Under the pieces are notes generated by a model, which was given only the letters and a program-made list of their open reading frames with translations, searched no databases and was not told the DNA's origin. Positions 24,455 to 37,279 of a stretch of 64,000 bases of DNA are shown one piece after another (position 1 is the stretch's first letter; each line of letters opens with the position of its first letter). The position numbers and the translations under genes were made by a program. Source of the stretch: Pteria penguin (taxonomy: Eukaryota; Mollusca; Bivalvia; Pterioida; Pteriidae); contig CM068583.1 of assembly GCA_035048485.1 (NCBI GenBank), forward strand, positions 63,050,306-63,114,305, given 5' to 3'.

Positions 24455-25080
<626 letters not shown>

Positions 25081-25220
25081 AGAAAATGGAGCTTTAATAG
25101 CCAATCATTAGCTAATCGCATGCATGACAACACGGCCGCGGAAAGTGAAGGAATTTACCCGACGTAAACGCAGGCGGATCCCCTGAGAGGATACATCACT
25201 GAAAGAGAAATAAACATATA

Positions 25221-25467
25221 AAGCACAAATAGAATCAGTGAAACACCTGGGAATACTATGGACCTTGGATCTCCGAAGAAATACCTGTAGAAAATAAAGA
25301 CAAATTAGACAAACATATAAAGCACAAAGACACTACAATTAACAAGGCACCCTATATTTCACTTATATTCGTTCCCCGTCTGGGACTCGAACCCACGACC
25401 TATGGTACCGAATCACCTAGCTGTCATGCATCCGACCCTCTAACCGACTGAGCTACCCGAGCTCCAC
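25221..25467 (-). mobile_element. tRNA-like repeat (type B), minus strand, copy 2
   Basis: It is a direct repeat of 24834-25080 at an exact offset of 387 bp, with about two substitutions over 247 bp. The 140 bp between the copies are not tRNA-like and include ggaatttacccgacgtaaac. A short TA run follows. Paired near-identical direct repeats could be terminal repeats of a small element or a local duplication. Confidence 0.88.
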
Positions 25468-25530
25468 TATATATATACTACTTAAAAAAGAGTAATAAAT
25501 ACAAATTTCGTCATAAGATTATATAAAAGA

Positions 25531-26452
25531 CAGTGATCGGGAAGGCAAATAGGATCAATGGGACTATGGCCCCTCTTGCCGGCTACTCCATGGGCCATTT
25601 TCAATTTCTATGGGCCATCTCATTTTTTCAATGAGCAATTTTAGCATGTTTTTTTTTTTTTTTTATTTTTTTTTTTTTTTTGGTGCACAAAATGTCCTAC
25701 AATTGAATCAGACACATCCAAATTTTGTGAATACAGAATAACACAAAACAACAGAAACAGTAAACAACCACTTGTAAATGCATTGTTTTTACCGTTAGCT
25801 ACACATACTTTACAAAACAGTTTATTGTTGGAAAAGTATAGCCAAGGCCATATCTTCAACCAGCGATCATGCAATGTTCTTTTACGATCGTGGCCTTGGG
25901 CAGGGTCAGGTATATCGACATCACCCTCATCATGCTCAGATATTTCGGTAGGTCCCCATGGAGTATCTCCCGCATTTTTGTTGGGAAGTAGTGTACTTGA
26001 CTGATGGGAGAAGAACCTTAGCTTCGGTTGCTTAGGGTCCGGTTGTGGAACTTTTTTGGGTGGCATTTTGTGCACTGAAGGTCACACTATTATATCGTTA
26101 GGTACTAAGCATGTAGACCGTTTTGAATCTCCCCACGCTGAAGAGTTTAGTTTATTTGAGAGAGCAAATTTGATTGGATTATGCATGAATCGATCAACCA
26201 ATCGGATAGACCTCGTTTCCATCGGATATGATAAGAACAAAATGACGAAACCGATAACGGACTTCTAAGTTTGGTAGTCCTATGAGATCGACGCGAAGGC
26301 TGACTGTTCAGGAGCTCGATATGCCGACTTGTATGTCACACTATCTCAGATTTTCATAATGCGCACCTGGGCGCACAGAGGAGATAGCTTAATGCGCCAT
26401 TTTCCGTCTGAATGGGACTATGGCGCAGGGCGCGTTGCCTTCCCGATCACTG
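25531..26452 (-). mobile_element. hAT transposon deletion derivative
   Basis: Terminal inverted repeats are CAGTGATCGGGAAGGCAA at 25531-25548 and its perfect complement ending at 26452. The flanks aaaaga (25525-25530 and 26453-26458) form a 6-bp direct repeat; some hAT groups make 6-bp target duplications. The 922-bp element keeps only the first coding exon of a transposase-type protein on the minus strand and a T-rich tract near 25650-25680. It is non-autonomous. Confidence 0.85.
25768..26066 (-). pseudogene. TTF-type zinc-finger exon of a hAT transposase-like protein
   Basis: From the ATG at 26066-26064 the minus strand encodes about 99 residues: a basic, proline-rich start (MPPKKVPQPDPKQPKLRFF), an acidic stretch, then a finger region with RWLKIWPWLYFSNNKLFCKV and C..GKNNAFTSGC. 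This W..WPWL..FCxxC..KNNAF pattern is typical of the N-terminal TTF zinc finger of hAT-derived proteins (ZMYM/KIAA1586-like), which binds transposon ends. Beyond the final Cys the frame turns into low-complexity residues, so the catalytic part is missing, either spliced from elsewhere or, more likely, deleted. A GTG six codons earlier region is not needed as a start. Confidence 0.75.
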
Positions 26453-26699
26453 AAAAGATAAAGATTCATCAAAGCTGATTGCGCTAGTTATATACCTAAG
26501 TAGAATTATCTGACCAAGACATCACACGACAACGTCACCCATCCTCTTCTACGATAATATTAAGCACTTCGTCAAAGTAGTGAAGTTCCAATCTCAAAAT
26601 ACATAAAAGATTTAGTGTACAAAATTTCAAATCATATAGTATGTATATTACATACTATACTTATATTTTGTTCATAAACAATCTCAAAGACTAAAAAAT

Positions 26700-27200
26700 G
26701 AAATTGTCCCTTTTTAAAAGAGATAAAAGAAGACATCTGACAAAGCTGTATGACACAAATAACCAATGACATGCACACAAAACATGATAAAAGTAAATTA
26801 TACACGGAAAAACATTACAGAAATATTCGATTGTGCTGCGGTTACGACACTGACTTAGGACGGTCAATTGAAGTAATAAACGTCACTCAATTGTTGTGGT
26901 TAACCGGTGCACGGGCGCCCACCTTCTCACTCACCGCAAACGCAGCACAATCAAAAGGCACATATTAAAAGTCTTTTAATAATCCTCCATATAGAGAAAA
27001 AGGATCAACAGGTTTCCTCATAGGAGAGGTCATTTTATACACGAAATGTTTATAGAATATCATGATGCTATTAAAAATATGTAAGGCGACATCAACATCA
27101 GTTAACCGTGCTCTGTCCGTCTGTAAGAGAGCTCAGATCCTTGATCAATAGGGGTCTCGACTAACAGTCAAGAGGGGACGAGGATCAGGACCTTGTCTCC
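26700..27200 (-). mobile_element. R repeat (family-3 PLE 3' region), minus strand
   Basis: On the minus strand it reads tgagctctcttacagacgga, atggaggattattaaaagac, ccggttaaccacaacaattg, gaccgtcctaagtcagtgtc and ends with tcatacagctttgtcagatg. The same block follows a family-3 RT at 58250-58815. No RT remains here. Confidence 0.8.
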
Positions 27201-29374
27201 TCTGAAAATTCTAAAGAATTTTTATGCAGTCTTTGTTTCATTGTATCTTATGCATATAGTGTGATATCATTTTATTTTGGGCATTCGTTGCTACAGTCCC
27301 AGTGAAACAGGAAATGCTCACATCTCGGGAATCTGTTTTCCCGTGTGGATTTCCATGTATGTACATGTTGTTTCGTTGTTAGGAGTAATAGCCCTAATAG
27401 CCATTTACTACCAGTTACCTTGGTATGTTACATTGCTTTTTATGCCCATGGATAGAGAATATTTTCCCGCCTTGTTTTTATGTTCTTTTGACTCTCTGTC
27501 AAGAACTTTTACTTTATAATAATAATCAAAATACGAAACTAAGCCTTGCATTTGTCATTGATAAAGTGCTAAAATAAGCTTGATAAGGGTCGTGAGGCCG
27601 AAATTTGCAATACAGCGTGTTTGTGTTCCTTTACTTTTTATGTACCAGACTTCCTTTAGAGGACTTCTTTGAATCTTTATTATGAAAGAGGAAAACCCTA
27701 CAAATAAAACCCTTTCAAATGATACCAACACAATGACATTGTACCTTGAATATAACTTATTGCAATATAGAATTTTTGTCAGCACTTACGTCTCACAGGA
27801 TCTCAAGCTTACATGAAGAGATTTAAATGATATGATAACTCATTCAGTGACGGTACTATGTATACTAAAAGACTTTATCAGATATACATTTTATATGTAT
27901 AACAATAACTGAAGTTTGCCTTAGGAGATTGGAATGACATTATAACAAATTCAATGCCAGGACCAAAAAAAGACCCGTCTTGATATTGGCGAATTCCGAT
28001 CTATCCTTTTAGTTAGGACCTGTACGCTAAAATGAACTTTTATTTGTGCAAGTATTGTCTATGTTTTGCAATAAATTAAACTGGCCTTGAGAGCTTCATT
28101 TTTTTCTCAGTACAAATGGGCATTATACATACAGCATGGAACCTGTATTACAAAATATGATAGAATGTAATGTCAACCGCACTCTTGCCAAAGTACATTA
28201 CATCTTAACTGCAACAAACATAGCGATATTATATCATCGATTATTCATTACCATGCTAAATGTTTCTTTAACTCATGTAATATAGATTACTCAAGGAAAT
28301 GAATCCCGTACTCTAAGCTTCGGCATTGTTATACATCGATCAAAATAAAGACCCTTAGAGTGGTTGTACTTTACGTCAATGCCATCGTATTATTCACGGG
28401 TTGATTATACTGAAATACCAAGGTTACTAGAACTACTTACTGGGATTCAAAACAAATTGAATTTTGCTTTTGCAAAATCCAAAAACAAACGCCTCTCCCC
28501 ACCCCGTTCAATTTTCTTTTCTATGTAAAAACACATCTTTTGGCATAGCAAATATGAAAAATGCTACAACTTTATCTTCATTAATATAATACAAGTACAA
28601 ATGAAAGCTTTGAAAGGTGGATTTACTAAAGAATTTTTACATTTTTCTTTCCTATTCAAAACAACATAGTGACATATTTCACAATGAGGATATTTGTATC
28701 CTTCTCCTACCTAAAAGTAAACGGTCCACAAATCAGGTTAATTGACATACTCTCGTTCCACAGTTTACGGGCCCAAACTTCCTATTTGCCGTGTACAAAA
28801 TAATTAAATCAACGAAGAGTATTTAAGTCGCAAGACCTGACTCTAATTTCTTACGTTGCGTAAACCTGCACTTTTGATTACCCGATTTTCGGGCAAGATT
28901 AGTGCATGCTAGCATCAAATGCAAAAAAATATTATATGTAAACGGCCGGCAATATTAGTATCACTCTAAACTATCTGAACCATCCAGGATTGCGGTATTA
29001 CATCTTCTATGCAGGAATAAACGTGTAAAGTATTCAGACAGCATATAAAGGACAAAACTGAAGACATCTGACAAAGCTGTATGACAAAAATCACCAAGGA
29101 CATGCACACAAAAACCGGCAAATATGACAAAAATTGTAAAAAGAATGCGTATTGCCATCTAGTAGGAGATTTGAAGTAAAATAATGTTACCCAGCAGTTT
29201 GCTTAATGTTTATATATGTATGATATTTGTTCTATTTAATACAATGATAATTATGTTGTGGGGTTTATTGCATTTTAAATGTTGGTCTAAAAGATCATCT
29301 ATAAATTTTCAGAGTTTTATCTAATGGGTTGGAGGGTTAAATATAGATGTAAATTGACCCAGATCACATGTTCA
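27201..29374. other. Mostly unassigned; worn PLE-like ends
   Basis: Near 27580-27620 the phrase cttgataagggtcgtgaggc plus cgaaatttgc resembles a PLE 3' hairpin, but the ribozyme core is not intact. Near 29040-29160 there is a minus-strand R-repeat terminus (gacatctgacaaagctgtat). Nothing else is recognised from 27640 to 29040. Confidence 0.45.
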
Positions 29375-29765
29375 AGAGTAATGATTCTTGAACATGTGTT
29401 TTACAATAGCTTACGTGTTTATATTTTCATGACCTCTCAATATGGGATACCTGTTGACCCTTGTTCTTTACATGAAGGATTATTTATAAATTTTTAAATG
29501 TACGTCCTTTGATTGTTCTGCTGTAACGGTAAGTGGGAATGTGGGTCCGTAACCCGGTTAACCACACCATTTGTTTGGCTTTTGTCAAATTAAATGACCG
29601 TCCTAAGTCGGTATCGTAATTGCACTACAATCAAATATTTTTGTAATGCGTTATATGTGCTAGTATTTTATTTATAGTCATGTATTGTATAGCTCCATGG
29701 TGACTTCTGCCACATAACTGAGCCAGTAACTCCTCTTTTTTTCTTGACTAACATCGGTGTAATCT
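29375..29765 (+). mobile_element. R repeat (family-3 PLE 3' region), solo
   Basis: It reads acgtgtttatattttcatga, cctgttgacccttgttcttt, aacccggttaaccacaccat, gaccgtcctaagtcggtatc, agctccatggtgacttctgc and ends aactcctctttttttc. It is nearly the same as 58470-58815. Confidence 0.85.
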
Positions 29766-30577
29766 ATGTACGTTAAAGACAGACCTTATGAACTTAGTTG
29801 TTGTGGGAGAAATATGATGCAATTATGAATTATTTGGAACATCTGCTTCTGTTCACCTTGTTCTTGTCAATGAATTCATTTTTGCTTAAACATTACCTTA
29901 AAATTTAAAAGTTTGCAGTAAGTTGTGTGCAAATGCATGTCTTACGAAATATGAACATCTCTGTTGTATTCAAAAACGTGAAAATTGACAACAAAAACTC
30001 GCAATAGAATTTATGTAAATTTATTATCAAATTTTCGATATCAACATATATTTCTTCAGGGTTGTTATTTGTTTTTGACAGCACAGTTATTTATATGCAT
30101 GAAGATAAATATCAACACATTTTTGTGGCATAGATTTTTTTTTTAAATCTGGTTGTGTTATGGTTTGTGTTTATAAATGCATTAGTGCTTCATGGATGGT
30201 CTGCACAATACTTATATTAATATCAAATTCTGCAATGTATTGCTAATTCATTATCCATGTATTGCTTTATAATTTTGAATATTCATTCATTTAACACAAC
30301 TTATGTACATCGTCATTTTTGTTCTACGTCCTGCTATAAATACTCCAGTACAGTGGTTTTATATTTAGGAATTCGGAGTATTGTCTTATTTTACGCATAT
30401 CATCATACATGGAATATGAGTTTGTTCTTAACTTGTGATTTCTATAATTCTTTGGTCATATTGGTAATCAGTTTGCAGAAATTTCGAATCCAAGTATTGA
30501 CCAAAGCAAAACATCAGCCATTTTATTCAAAGTTCGTATTTACTGCACTTAATATATGGAACTATATATATTACAAG
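29766..30577. other. No gene recognised
   Basis: AT-rich sequence. A frame at 30257-30601 has no recognisable family and low coding character. Confidence 0.5.
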
Positions 30578-30690
30578 GGGCAGGCTTGGTGTAGTGGTTA
30601 AGCGCTTGGCTTGCGGCGCCGACGATCCGGGTTCGATTCCCGTATTGCTTCACTATTTTGCAGAGGTTGGTTACCTCCTGCTTCCAACAA
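30578..30690 (+). mobile_element. SINE type A, tail replaced
   Basis: The head is nearly identical to 7344-7426: ggcttggtgtagtggttaag, gcgcttggcttgcggcgccg, ggttcgattcccg. After gttacctcctgcttcca the usual body is missing and acaaccaaccaagaacca follows. Confidence 0.85.
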
Positions 30691-30789
30691 CCAACCAAGA
30701 ACCAAAATTTACGATTATCCTTTATTTACTGTTATTTTTACTTGAGAAATTTTTGATTTTGAAAGCAATTCTGTACTAATATTATATAT

Positions 30790-31758
30790 TAACTCAGAGG
30801 AATGCTATACTTTGATAAAGGAGAAGACAGAAGACATCTGAAAAGGTTTGGATAAGGTCCATTATAGAGTCTTAACCGCCGTTAACGTTCAAGTAAACGT
30901 CAATGACGACCTATGGTATTTGCGATGATCTCAGGGTCATAATGTCGATGTCGAAGGCGTTTTATTATTTTGAACCCGACGATATGAAATTATTGTAATC
31001 TGTGACCCTCCTTAGTTTTCACACTAAATCACCGTAGAAATTGAAATGAGAAATTCCGCTGGATACAAATCGCTGAAAGGTCAAATTTCTGAATTACAAT
31101 AAAATGTCTGAATATGATCTGTAAAATTTACCCCAGGTTATTCGAAGTGTATTTTATCTATAAACCTGAGTCAGAAGTTTTCAAAGCGTTTTGAATTTAT
31201 AAATATATTTCTTTTTTTCTTTCTTTATTATTTATCTATCTATTTTTATTATTTTTATCTTTTTTGGCAAGAAAATCCAAAACGTTAGTGCAAGTTCCAG
31301 CAAATATCGTATGTTGGGAGTCTAGAGATTAACCTGGATATCTAAACAGGGGAATTTTACAATAGGAAATCCAAAGTCGTCACATTTATTATATATGTTT
31401 GTATGGATATTGTTGTTAATAATTTAAATATTTAAGTCCTAGGAAGTGTTTCCTTATCAGAAGTATCGGGGTTTTAATTGCAGTTCAGGTCGATAAACGT
31501 CAGTAATATAGTTTTCAAACCCAGGGTTAACGATTACTAGAATATCATCGAGATATCTATTGTTGTCATTGAACCTATCAGTAAGGTCGAAACATTTCGA
31601 GGTTTGAATACAATACCTCTGATAATAATATAAAAATAGATATGCTACAAGGGCAGCGCAATTAATGCCTATAGGAATCCCAATTATCTGCTGATAAATC
31701 TTGACATTAAATTGCACATAAATATTATCATTCAAAAGTGTGATGGCGTTACTGATGT
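30790..31758 (-). pseudogene. Family-3 PLE reverse transcriptase, C-terminal two thirds, minus strand
   Basis: On the minus strand LNDNIYVQFNVKIYQQIIGI and PIGINCAALVAYLFLYYYQR (motif B region) lie at 31630-31745, and RYLDDILVIVNPGFENYI at about 31500-31560. The following thumb part is worn out. Its end (30790-31080) matches the region after the RT at 58060-58150. The catalytic YLDD is present, but several frame breaks and missing segments make this a relic. Its 5' part continues at 32108-32400 beyond an inserted T1 tail. Confidence 0.8.
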
Positions 31759-32107
31759 GTAAAGATGATGGATAAATCCAAACCACAAGTCCAAAAATCA
31801 TGAAACCATAGGACATACAAAATCAGTGAAAATGAAAAACAAATGGAAAATAACAAAATATGTCTACTTGAAGAGCATATGTGAACCCCTGTGATGGAGT
31901 GAGCATCTCCTGCTTGCTAGCAACACCCGTCACATATACCCCGTAGAAAGAGTCAAATCGTGTGAATTCCATATGTATTTATATATGGAGAAGTCGAAGT
32001 AGGTAACCTCCTAGTATAGAAGGTGTCAAATCTGTGTATAGTGATCGGAATCGGTCTCAGTCCAGAATATCATTTAAAAGTCTGGATAACGAGATATCAT
32101 ATGGAGT
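31759..32107 (-). mobile_element. T1 tail of a Naiad-like PLE, nested in a family-3 PLE
   Basis: On the minus strand it runs from actccatatgatatctcg, through tgtgacgggtgttgctagca, to catcatctttac. A short internal deletion removed the gatctc..gggcacc part. It separates the motif A half (32108-32400) from the motif B half (30790-31758) of the host element, with the same orientation. Confidence 0.85.
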
Positions 32108-32400
32108 ATGAACACAGTAGAAGTACAATATTTATAGTTATCTTATTATTTGTTTGAGAAAAATCCAGATGTATCTGAAGTACAGAAATATGATTTAGAC
32201 TCTCTATTGAAACACCCGCGTATGAGAGATTACAGCTTGGTTTTAATTAAGGCATGAAGAAGAGAGGCATATAGGTCAAAAACTCAAAAGTAGAAATTTG
32301 TTTAGTTTCAAAATCTCTCAAATTGAATTTTATTATTCAATGACTCCGCTAAAATTTTGATTGACCAAAATAATTGACGTGGGAGTTATTCGTTTAGAAA
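32108..32400 (-). pseudogene. Family-3 PLE RT, motif A half, minus strand
   Basis: The minus strand reads DFETKQISTFEFLTYMPLFF and, across frames, a stretch ending SDTSGFFSNK, matching the FKATQISTFDI..TPDSFPTNN stretch at 57215-57385. It joins 30790-31758 if the nested tail is removed. Confidence 0.65.
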
Positions 32401-34070
32401 GTTGCATAACAATAACTAGCACTTGTTATGGAACGTGATTTATATGGAATATTGACCCAAATTAGGATAAGGACAGGCTTTTCGCGAATATGCCTTATTA
32501 GTGTCGACTGCAATATTTAGATCGTTCCATTAAAAACCGTGTGCAAACCCCCTAATCGTGATGACCTTCACTCAAAGTGTGTACGCACAGAGTGCTGACT
32601 GATCGAACACAGGTGGATATTGACAAATGATACGTGAATGTCGGATAAAGACCTATAAGTAATTCTATATTTAGAAGTATGCAGTTTATGGTTAATTGGA
32701 GTGCAGTTATCAACAAAAGTACATATGTCTAGACCGATTGTAGGACATCAATATGAACCAATGTCAATGGTTTGACAAATCGTGAACATTTGATAATTTG
32801 TTACAAGGAAGCAGGGTTCGGAATAGTACAGATATAATCTCAAACGCATTGGGCTCTGCAATCTATGCCGTGTTCTGGGTAGGTGATTTCATTGCAACAT
32901 GGCCAGGGGAAAAAGAGTACTTGTAATGGTCCTTAGAGGTCGGAATTTGAATGAAACTTAATGAAACGAGTTATACGTGGAGGGTGAGCAATGTAGAGTG
33001 GTAAAGGGACTGCTACTAGGCAGTGCACATTAGTTATAATAAAAACAGAAATATAACAAAATATCGGCCTCTTGGCCTTAACAGAGTGCTCAAAACGATA
33101 TATAAAGAGAGCTGTGTAAAATCCAATACTGTGAATGATATATGAATATGTATTATTCGGCATAAATAGATATGACGGTAAGAAGTCGAAAATATGTGAA
33201 ATTACAGACTTATTTTGAAAATTGAGTCAATGGATACAATGGACCCAGCGGTAAGAAAGCAATGGATACAAATCCAGATTTTTATTGATGGATTGTTATG
33301 TGAAATTCAAGGAATGTTTTACAATATATGTTAACAGCGATTTACTGAAGTTTTACAGAATATTTCCTCTAAACAGAACGCCATTAACGGTCATTTGTAG
33401 GCAAAACATATGCCTTTTTCCTACACATTACTTTTCAACATTGGCATCCTCCAAAAAGTACATATTGAACCTGATAAGATTAGATTGAGCGTATTCAACA
33501 ACAAGACTGTTGCTCGGTTTGGATATGGTTTTGAATTGAGAAACGTTTGTCACAGCCAGCATTATGAACAGAAAATTTTCAATTTAAATGAATGCTTCTA
33601 TTTATATTTTAACAATTCATATTTCCTCAAGTTATTTTGTATAATTTTTTCATTACCGAATGTTCGTAAAACACTAACAATAAAAGATGTATATATATAT
33701 ATATATTTTTTTTTTTACATTTCTGCTTCCTTGAATGAGTCACTTCCGTGTACCCATTGACCAGTCGGTATTACGCACTATAATTTCTATAATGCATTCT
33801 CAAACCACTACTTATAAATCTAACATTCAGTTTGAATTTTGTAGGAGATGCACAAACATATACTTGATAGACAAAAATAAATTCATGTACTAACAGTCAT
33901 ACCATTATATCTATTACAACAATTTTTGATATCGTATTTACGTATTGTATGTTTATCTTCTTACCGTTTGTTTAAGACCGCTCAGATTGGTCAAATTGGG
34001 CAGCTGTTTGTCTTTGACCTATATATATGGAGTATAATTTATATTTTTAACGTTGTATTGTATGTCTTTT
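32401..34070. other. No gene recognised
   Basis: AT-rich. A plus-strand frame at 33410-33760 has no domain I know. A short TA and T run lies at 33690-33715. Confidence 0.5.
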
Positions 34071-34242
34071 AGCTGTTATGTGTGTGTGTGTGTGTTGAGT
34101 GGAATGGTGGGTCCTTACACCAGTTAACCACACGAATTGAGAAACTAACGTTACTTCAATGGACCATCCTAAGTCGGTGACTCAAATGCATTACAATTGA
34201 ATTTTTTGTGATGTCTATTTGTGTTTTATTGTGTGATGTTTT
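34071..34242 (+). mobile_element. R-repeat fragment
   Basis: It contains (TG)n, then gagtggaatggtgggtcctt, caccagttaaccacacgaat and ggaccatcctaagtcggtga, a diverged version of the R-repeat core. Confidence 0.7.
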
Positions 34243-34416
34243 GTCTGTAATGACTTTTGTCATACGATTGAGTCTGTAATGACTTTTGTCATACGATTGA
34301 GTCTGTAATGACTTTTGTCATACGATTGAGTCTGTAATGACTTTTGTCATACGATTGAGTTTGTAATGACTTTTGTCATACGATTGAGTCTGTAATGACT
34401 TTTGTCACACGATTGA
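34243..34416. repeat. 29-bp tandem repeat, 6 copies, each with a hairpin
   Basis: Units start at 34243, 34272, 34301, 34330, 34359 and 34388. Each holds ATGAC-TTTT-GTCAT, a perfect 5-bp stem with a 4-nt loop. The unit resembles the R-repeat terminus (tgacttctgcc...gagtcag), so the array likely grew from an R end. Confidence 0.92.
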
Positions 34417-35399
34417 GTCAGATATCGTTGTTCTTTTATTTTGCATCTCAAATCTCAAAAGAACCTCCTAAACAATATAAACTAATGGTCCTCATGATTA
34501 ATATACTATGCATTTTACTGTAAAATCTAATACTCACGAAAATGGACGAGGTTATCATTTACAAAAACATCTTTATACCGGTATGTAAAATTGTAAATAA
34601 TGAGACTTTGTCCTATGTGTTGCATTATAAAAGAAACTAATACACACAGATGAAACTTGGAATGATTATTTGGAATCAAGTTATTGATCTTTAATGATGA
34701 ATATGAACATTGCATGCAATTTCAAACATATGCTTAAACGATAAATATCATATTATGACATAAGATTGTTGTTTCACAATATTTATTAGCATTACTTCAT
34801 ATTACACAAATTGATATGTAGGTGAATACTAAATTAATAGGACGTTTAGGCAACATTAATATTTTCTTAACATGTTGTTTACAGTGGCAGATAATAAGTC
34901 ATTTCCGGTTCCGGCTATAATTGGAGCCAATAATAGTTGCCTAACAGGCATTTACCCGTGATTTATACTCTTGTGTTTTATCTTAGTATAATAAATCGAC
35001 ACCTCCACCTATCCACAGGAAAGAGTATAGGTAGTTGAGGAAGTAATATATCTACACTTCCTCGAAACGAATGGCACATTGGGCACTAATCGCTGAAATT
35101 AAGAGAAAATTAATATGATAAAAAAAATAACACATTGAATACATCCATAGATTAAGGCATATAACCAGACATAATATTTAAGTACTGAGTAATAAATACA
35201 ACATAAAATCACTGATTAAGGTAAAAGACATTTTTAAAAATATATTGATGACTAAACAAGAGATGTTTGTAAAACATGTATGTCTCCCTTCTGGTATTAT
35301 ACCGTACAATTGTATAAAGTTCTATATGCACTCGGTGACCTTTGAACCTTTCACCCGAGAATCAATAGGGGAAATCTACTACTTATAAACAACCCACAT
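34417..35399. other. No gene recognised
   Basis: AT-rich sequence without supported features. Confidence 0.5.
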
Positions 35400-35815
35400 A
35401 TGAAAATTTCATTTCCATTCATGTACTCAGTGCAGAGACAATGAACGGAAACTGTGAATTCTGGGAAATTCTCTAAATTCAAGGGGTGTGAATCAACAAA
35501 TGTTCGATAGAATCCAAATCAGAACTTTCCATGTCATGTCATGATGTATCTACATACCAAATTTCATTTCAATGTATGCACTCATTGCAGAGATAATAAA
35601 CGGAAACTATGAGAATTATTGGAATTCTCTAAGTTAAAGGGTAGTATCTATGTCAAAAAGTGTTCGATGGTTACTAAATCAGAACTTGACCTAGATATTC
35701 TCGTGATATATTTGTATTCCTAATTGAATTCTAAAAAATGAAAGGAAGCTTTTCAGGTTACGGACTTACCCACTGACCGACCGATTTATCGACAGACTGA
35801 TCGACCGACGACAGC
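35400..35815. repeat. Dispersed-type repeat: 154-bp direct dimer and GACC-rich end
   Basis: The block starting aatttcatttccattcatgt at 35405 recurs as aatttcatttcaatgtatgc at 35559, with shared gcagaga.aat.aacggaaact, gaattctctaa and tgttcgat. A tail rich in gaccgaccg follows at 35775-35810. The class is not recognised. Confidence 0.65.
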
Positions 35816-36009
35816 AATCCAATAAACCCCCACTTTTTCGATAGGATGTCATACTGCTCCTTCATATGGCCACGATACGACGTATGTGAACTTGAGAATC
35901 AACTACATAAAATATGTAAAGACTAGTTTAAGGCACACCTTTAATAGAATTCCAATGCATGATATTATTCCAAGACTGTTATTCTATGTAGTTTAACAAG
36001 TATTGACTT

Positions 36010-36490
36010 CACCTCCTATTTAGCATACGAATTATTTAACCTGATACTTATAATTTTCAGTGTCAAATAACCCTCATTATAGGACTCTGCAGAGGTATAA
36101 GAATGAAAAATAATTATGCTGATAAATATTGTTAACGCACTAATAGTAAAAATATATATGTGTGTATTAATGTAGTGTACTAATTGCATATTTTGACAAC
36201 TAATATCTCTTCCATGATGCTCATGAACTATATTATGGACTATATTATGGAAATAAAAATTAAAGATATTTAAAAAGTAATCAAGTTTCTGAATTGTCAA
36301 AACAGTAAAATCCAAGGAACCCTTATGAGGACAGAGCTTTACATGAGAAGGAGATCCTTAATATTAGATCATTTTACAAACTTCTATCACAGTAAATTTG
36401 AAGTATATATTTTGGGTCAGTACAAAAGCATCAAGCACTCAGTTTATGACACCCTCAAGGAGTAGCACTCTGTTAGTTGAAGTACCGATC
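36010..36490 (-). mobile_element. G element, decayed, minus strand
   Basis: On the plus strand it has gtactaattgcatattttga, tatctcttccatgatgctca (worn hammerhead at 36170-36222), ggacagagctttacatgaga, tcacagtaaatttgaagtat and gggtcagtacaaaagcatc. The core CTGAAGA has become TGGAAGA and GAAA has become AAAA, so the ribozyme is dead. Confidence 0.65.
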
Positions 36491-37279
36491 CAATGGTAAT
36501 AAAATATAGGAACATATATCTATGTATTTATTTAAAGTACAATGTGAACATTTCAAACTCATCTGAGGAAGCATTGTTTGTACTGATCCTGAATATGTAT
36601 TTCAAATTTACCGAAATCAACTTTTTGTTGTCAATTCTGAAATTAAGGACTGTCATCTTCATGCAAAGCTCTTTCTTTAGATGGGTTCTTTGATTACGTT
36701 AAGGCCATTTTCATTAGTTTGCTTTTTAAATATTTACCTTTTGTATTTCCAGTTTCGGCTTTGACCAACACTAAAGAAAGATAAGATGTCGTAAAACTCA
36801 TAAGATGCACGAAATTAATAATCGTACATAACATCATTGCTCATTATTTACAATCATATTTAATACAGGTTTTAATTGAAGTCGATACTTTTATAATAAT
36901 TCTACTAAAATTTACATGAATTGTAAGAATGCATCAGATTCCGGATAGTTACTGATGTAAACTCGGCAGAACATAAACTAAATGGTATCATCTCGCAAAC
37001 ACTGCAATGTTATTTCAGGCCTCGAAAACACTTCTATGGTAAAATTTAATCGTCCTTCACATCGATTCACGTGTGTTGGTTCACATTCATTGATAAATAC
37101 AGTGCTGAGTAATGAAACATTTGTTTTTCTGTATGTAAGGGCATTCATGGCTATTGCGGCTAGCCATTCAGAAGACGCTTATCCCTCCCTGTCACATGTT
37201 ATCACCTCGGAATTTCAGGGGTCCGCTGTGGTACATTGTTGTTACTGACATTGATAGTCATTGATAAATTAAAATTTAG
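36491..37279. other. Mostly unassigned; worn T2-like tail
   Basis: Near 37160-37235 the phrase gacgcttatccctccctgtc acatgttatcacctc recalls a decayed Naiad-like 3' tail. No gene seen. Confidence 0.4.

Noticed and set aside
27580..27620. Hammerhead ribozyme in cttgataagggtcgtgaggc
   Set aside because: The core CUGANGA is not present; at most a worn PLE-type hairpin.
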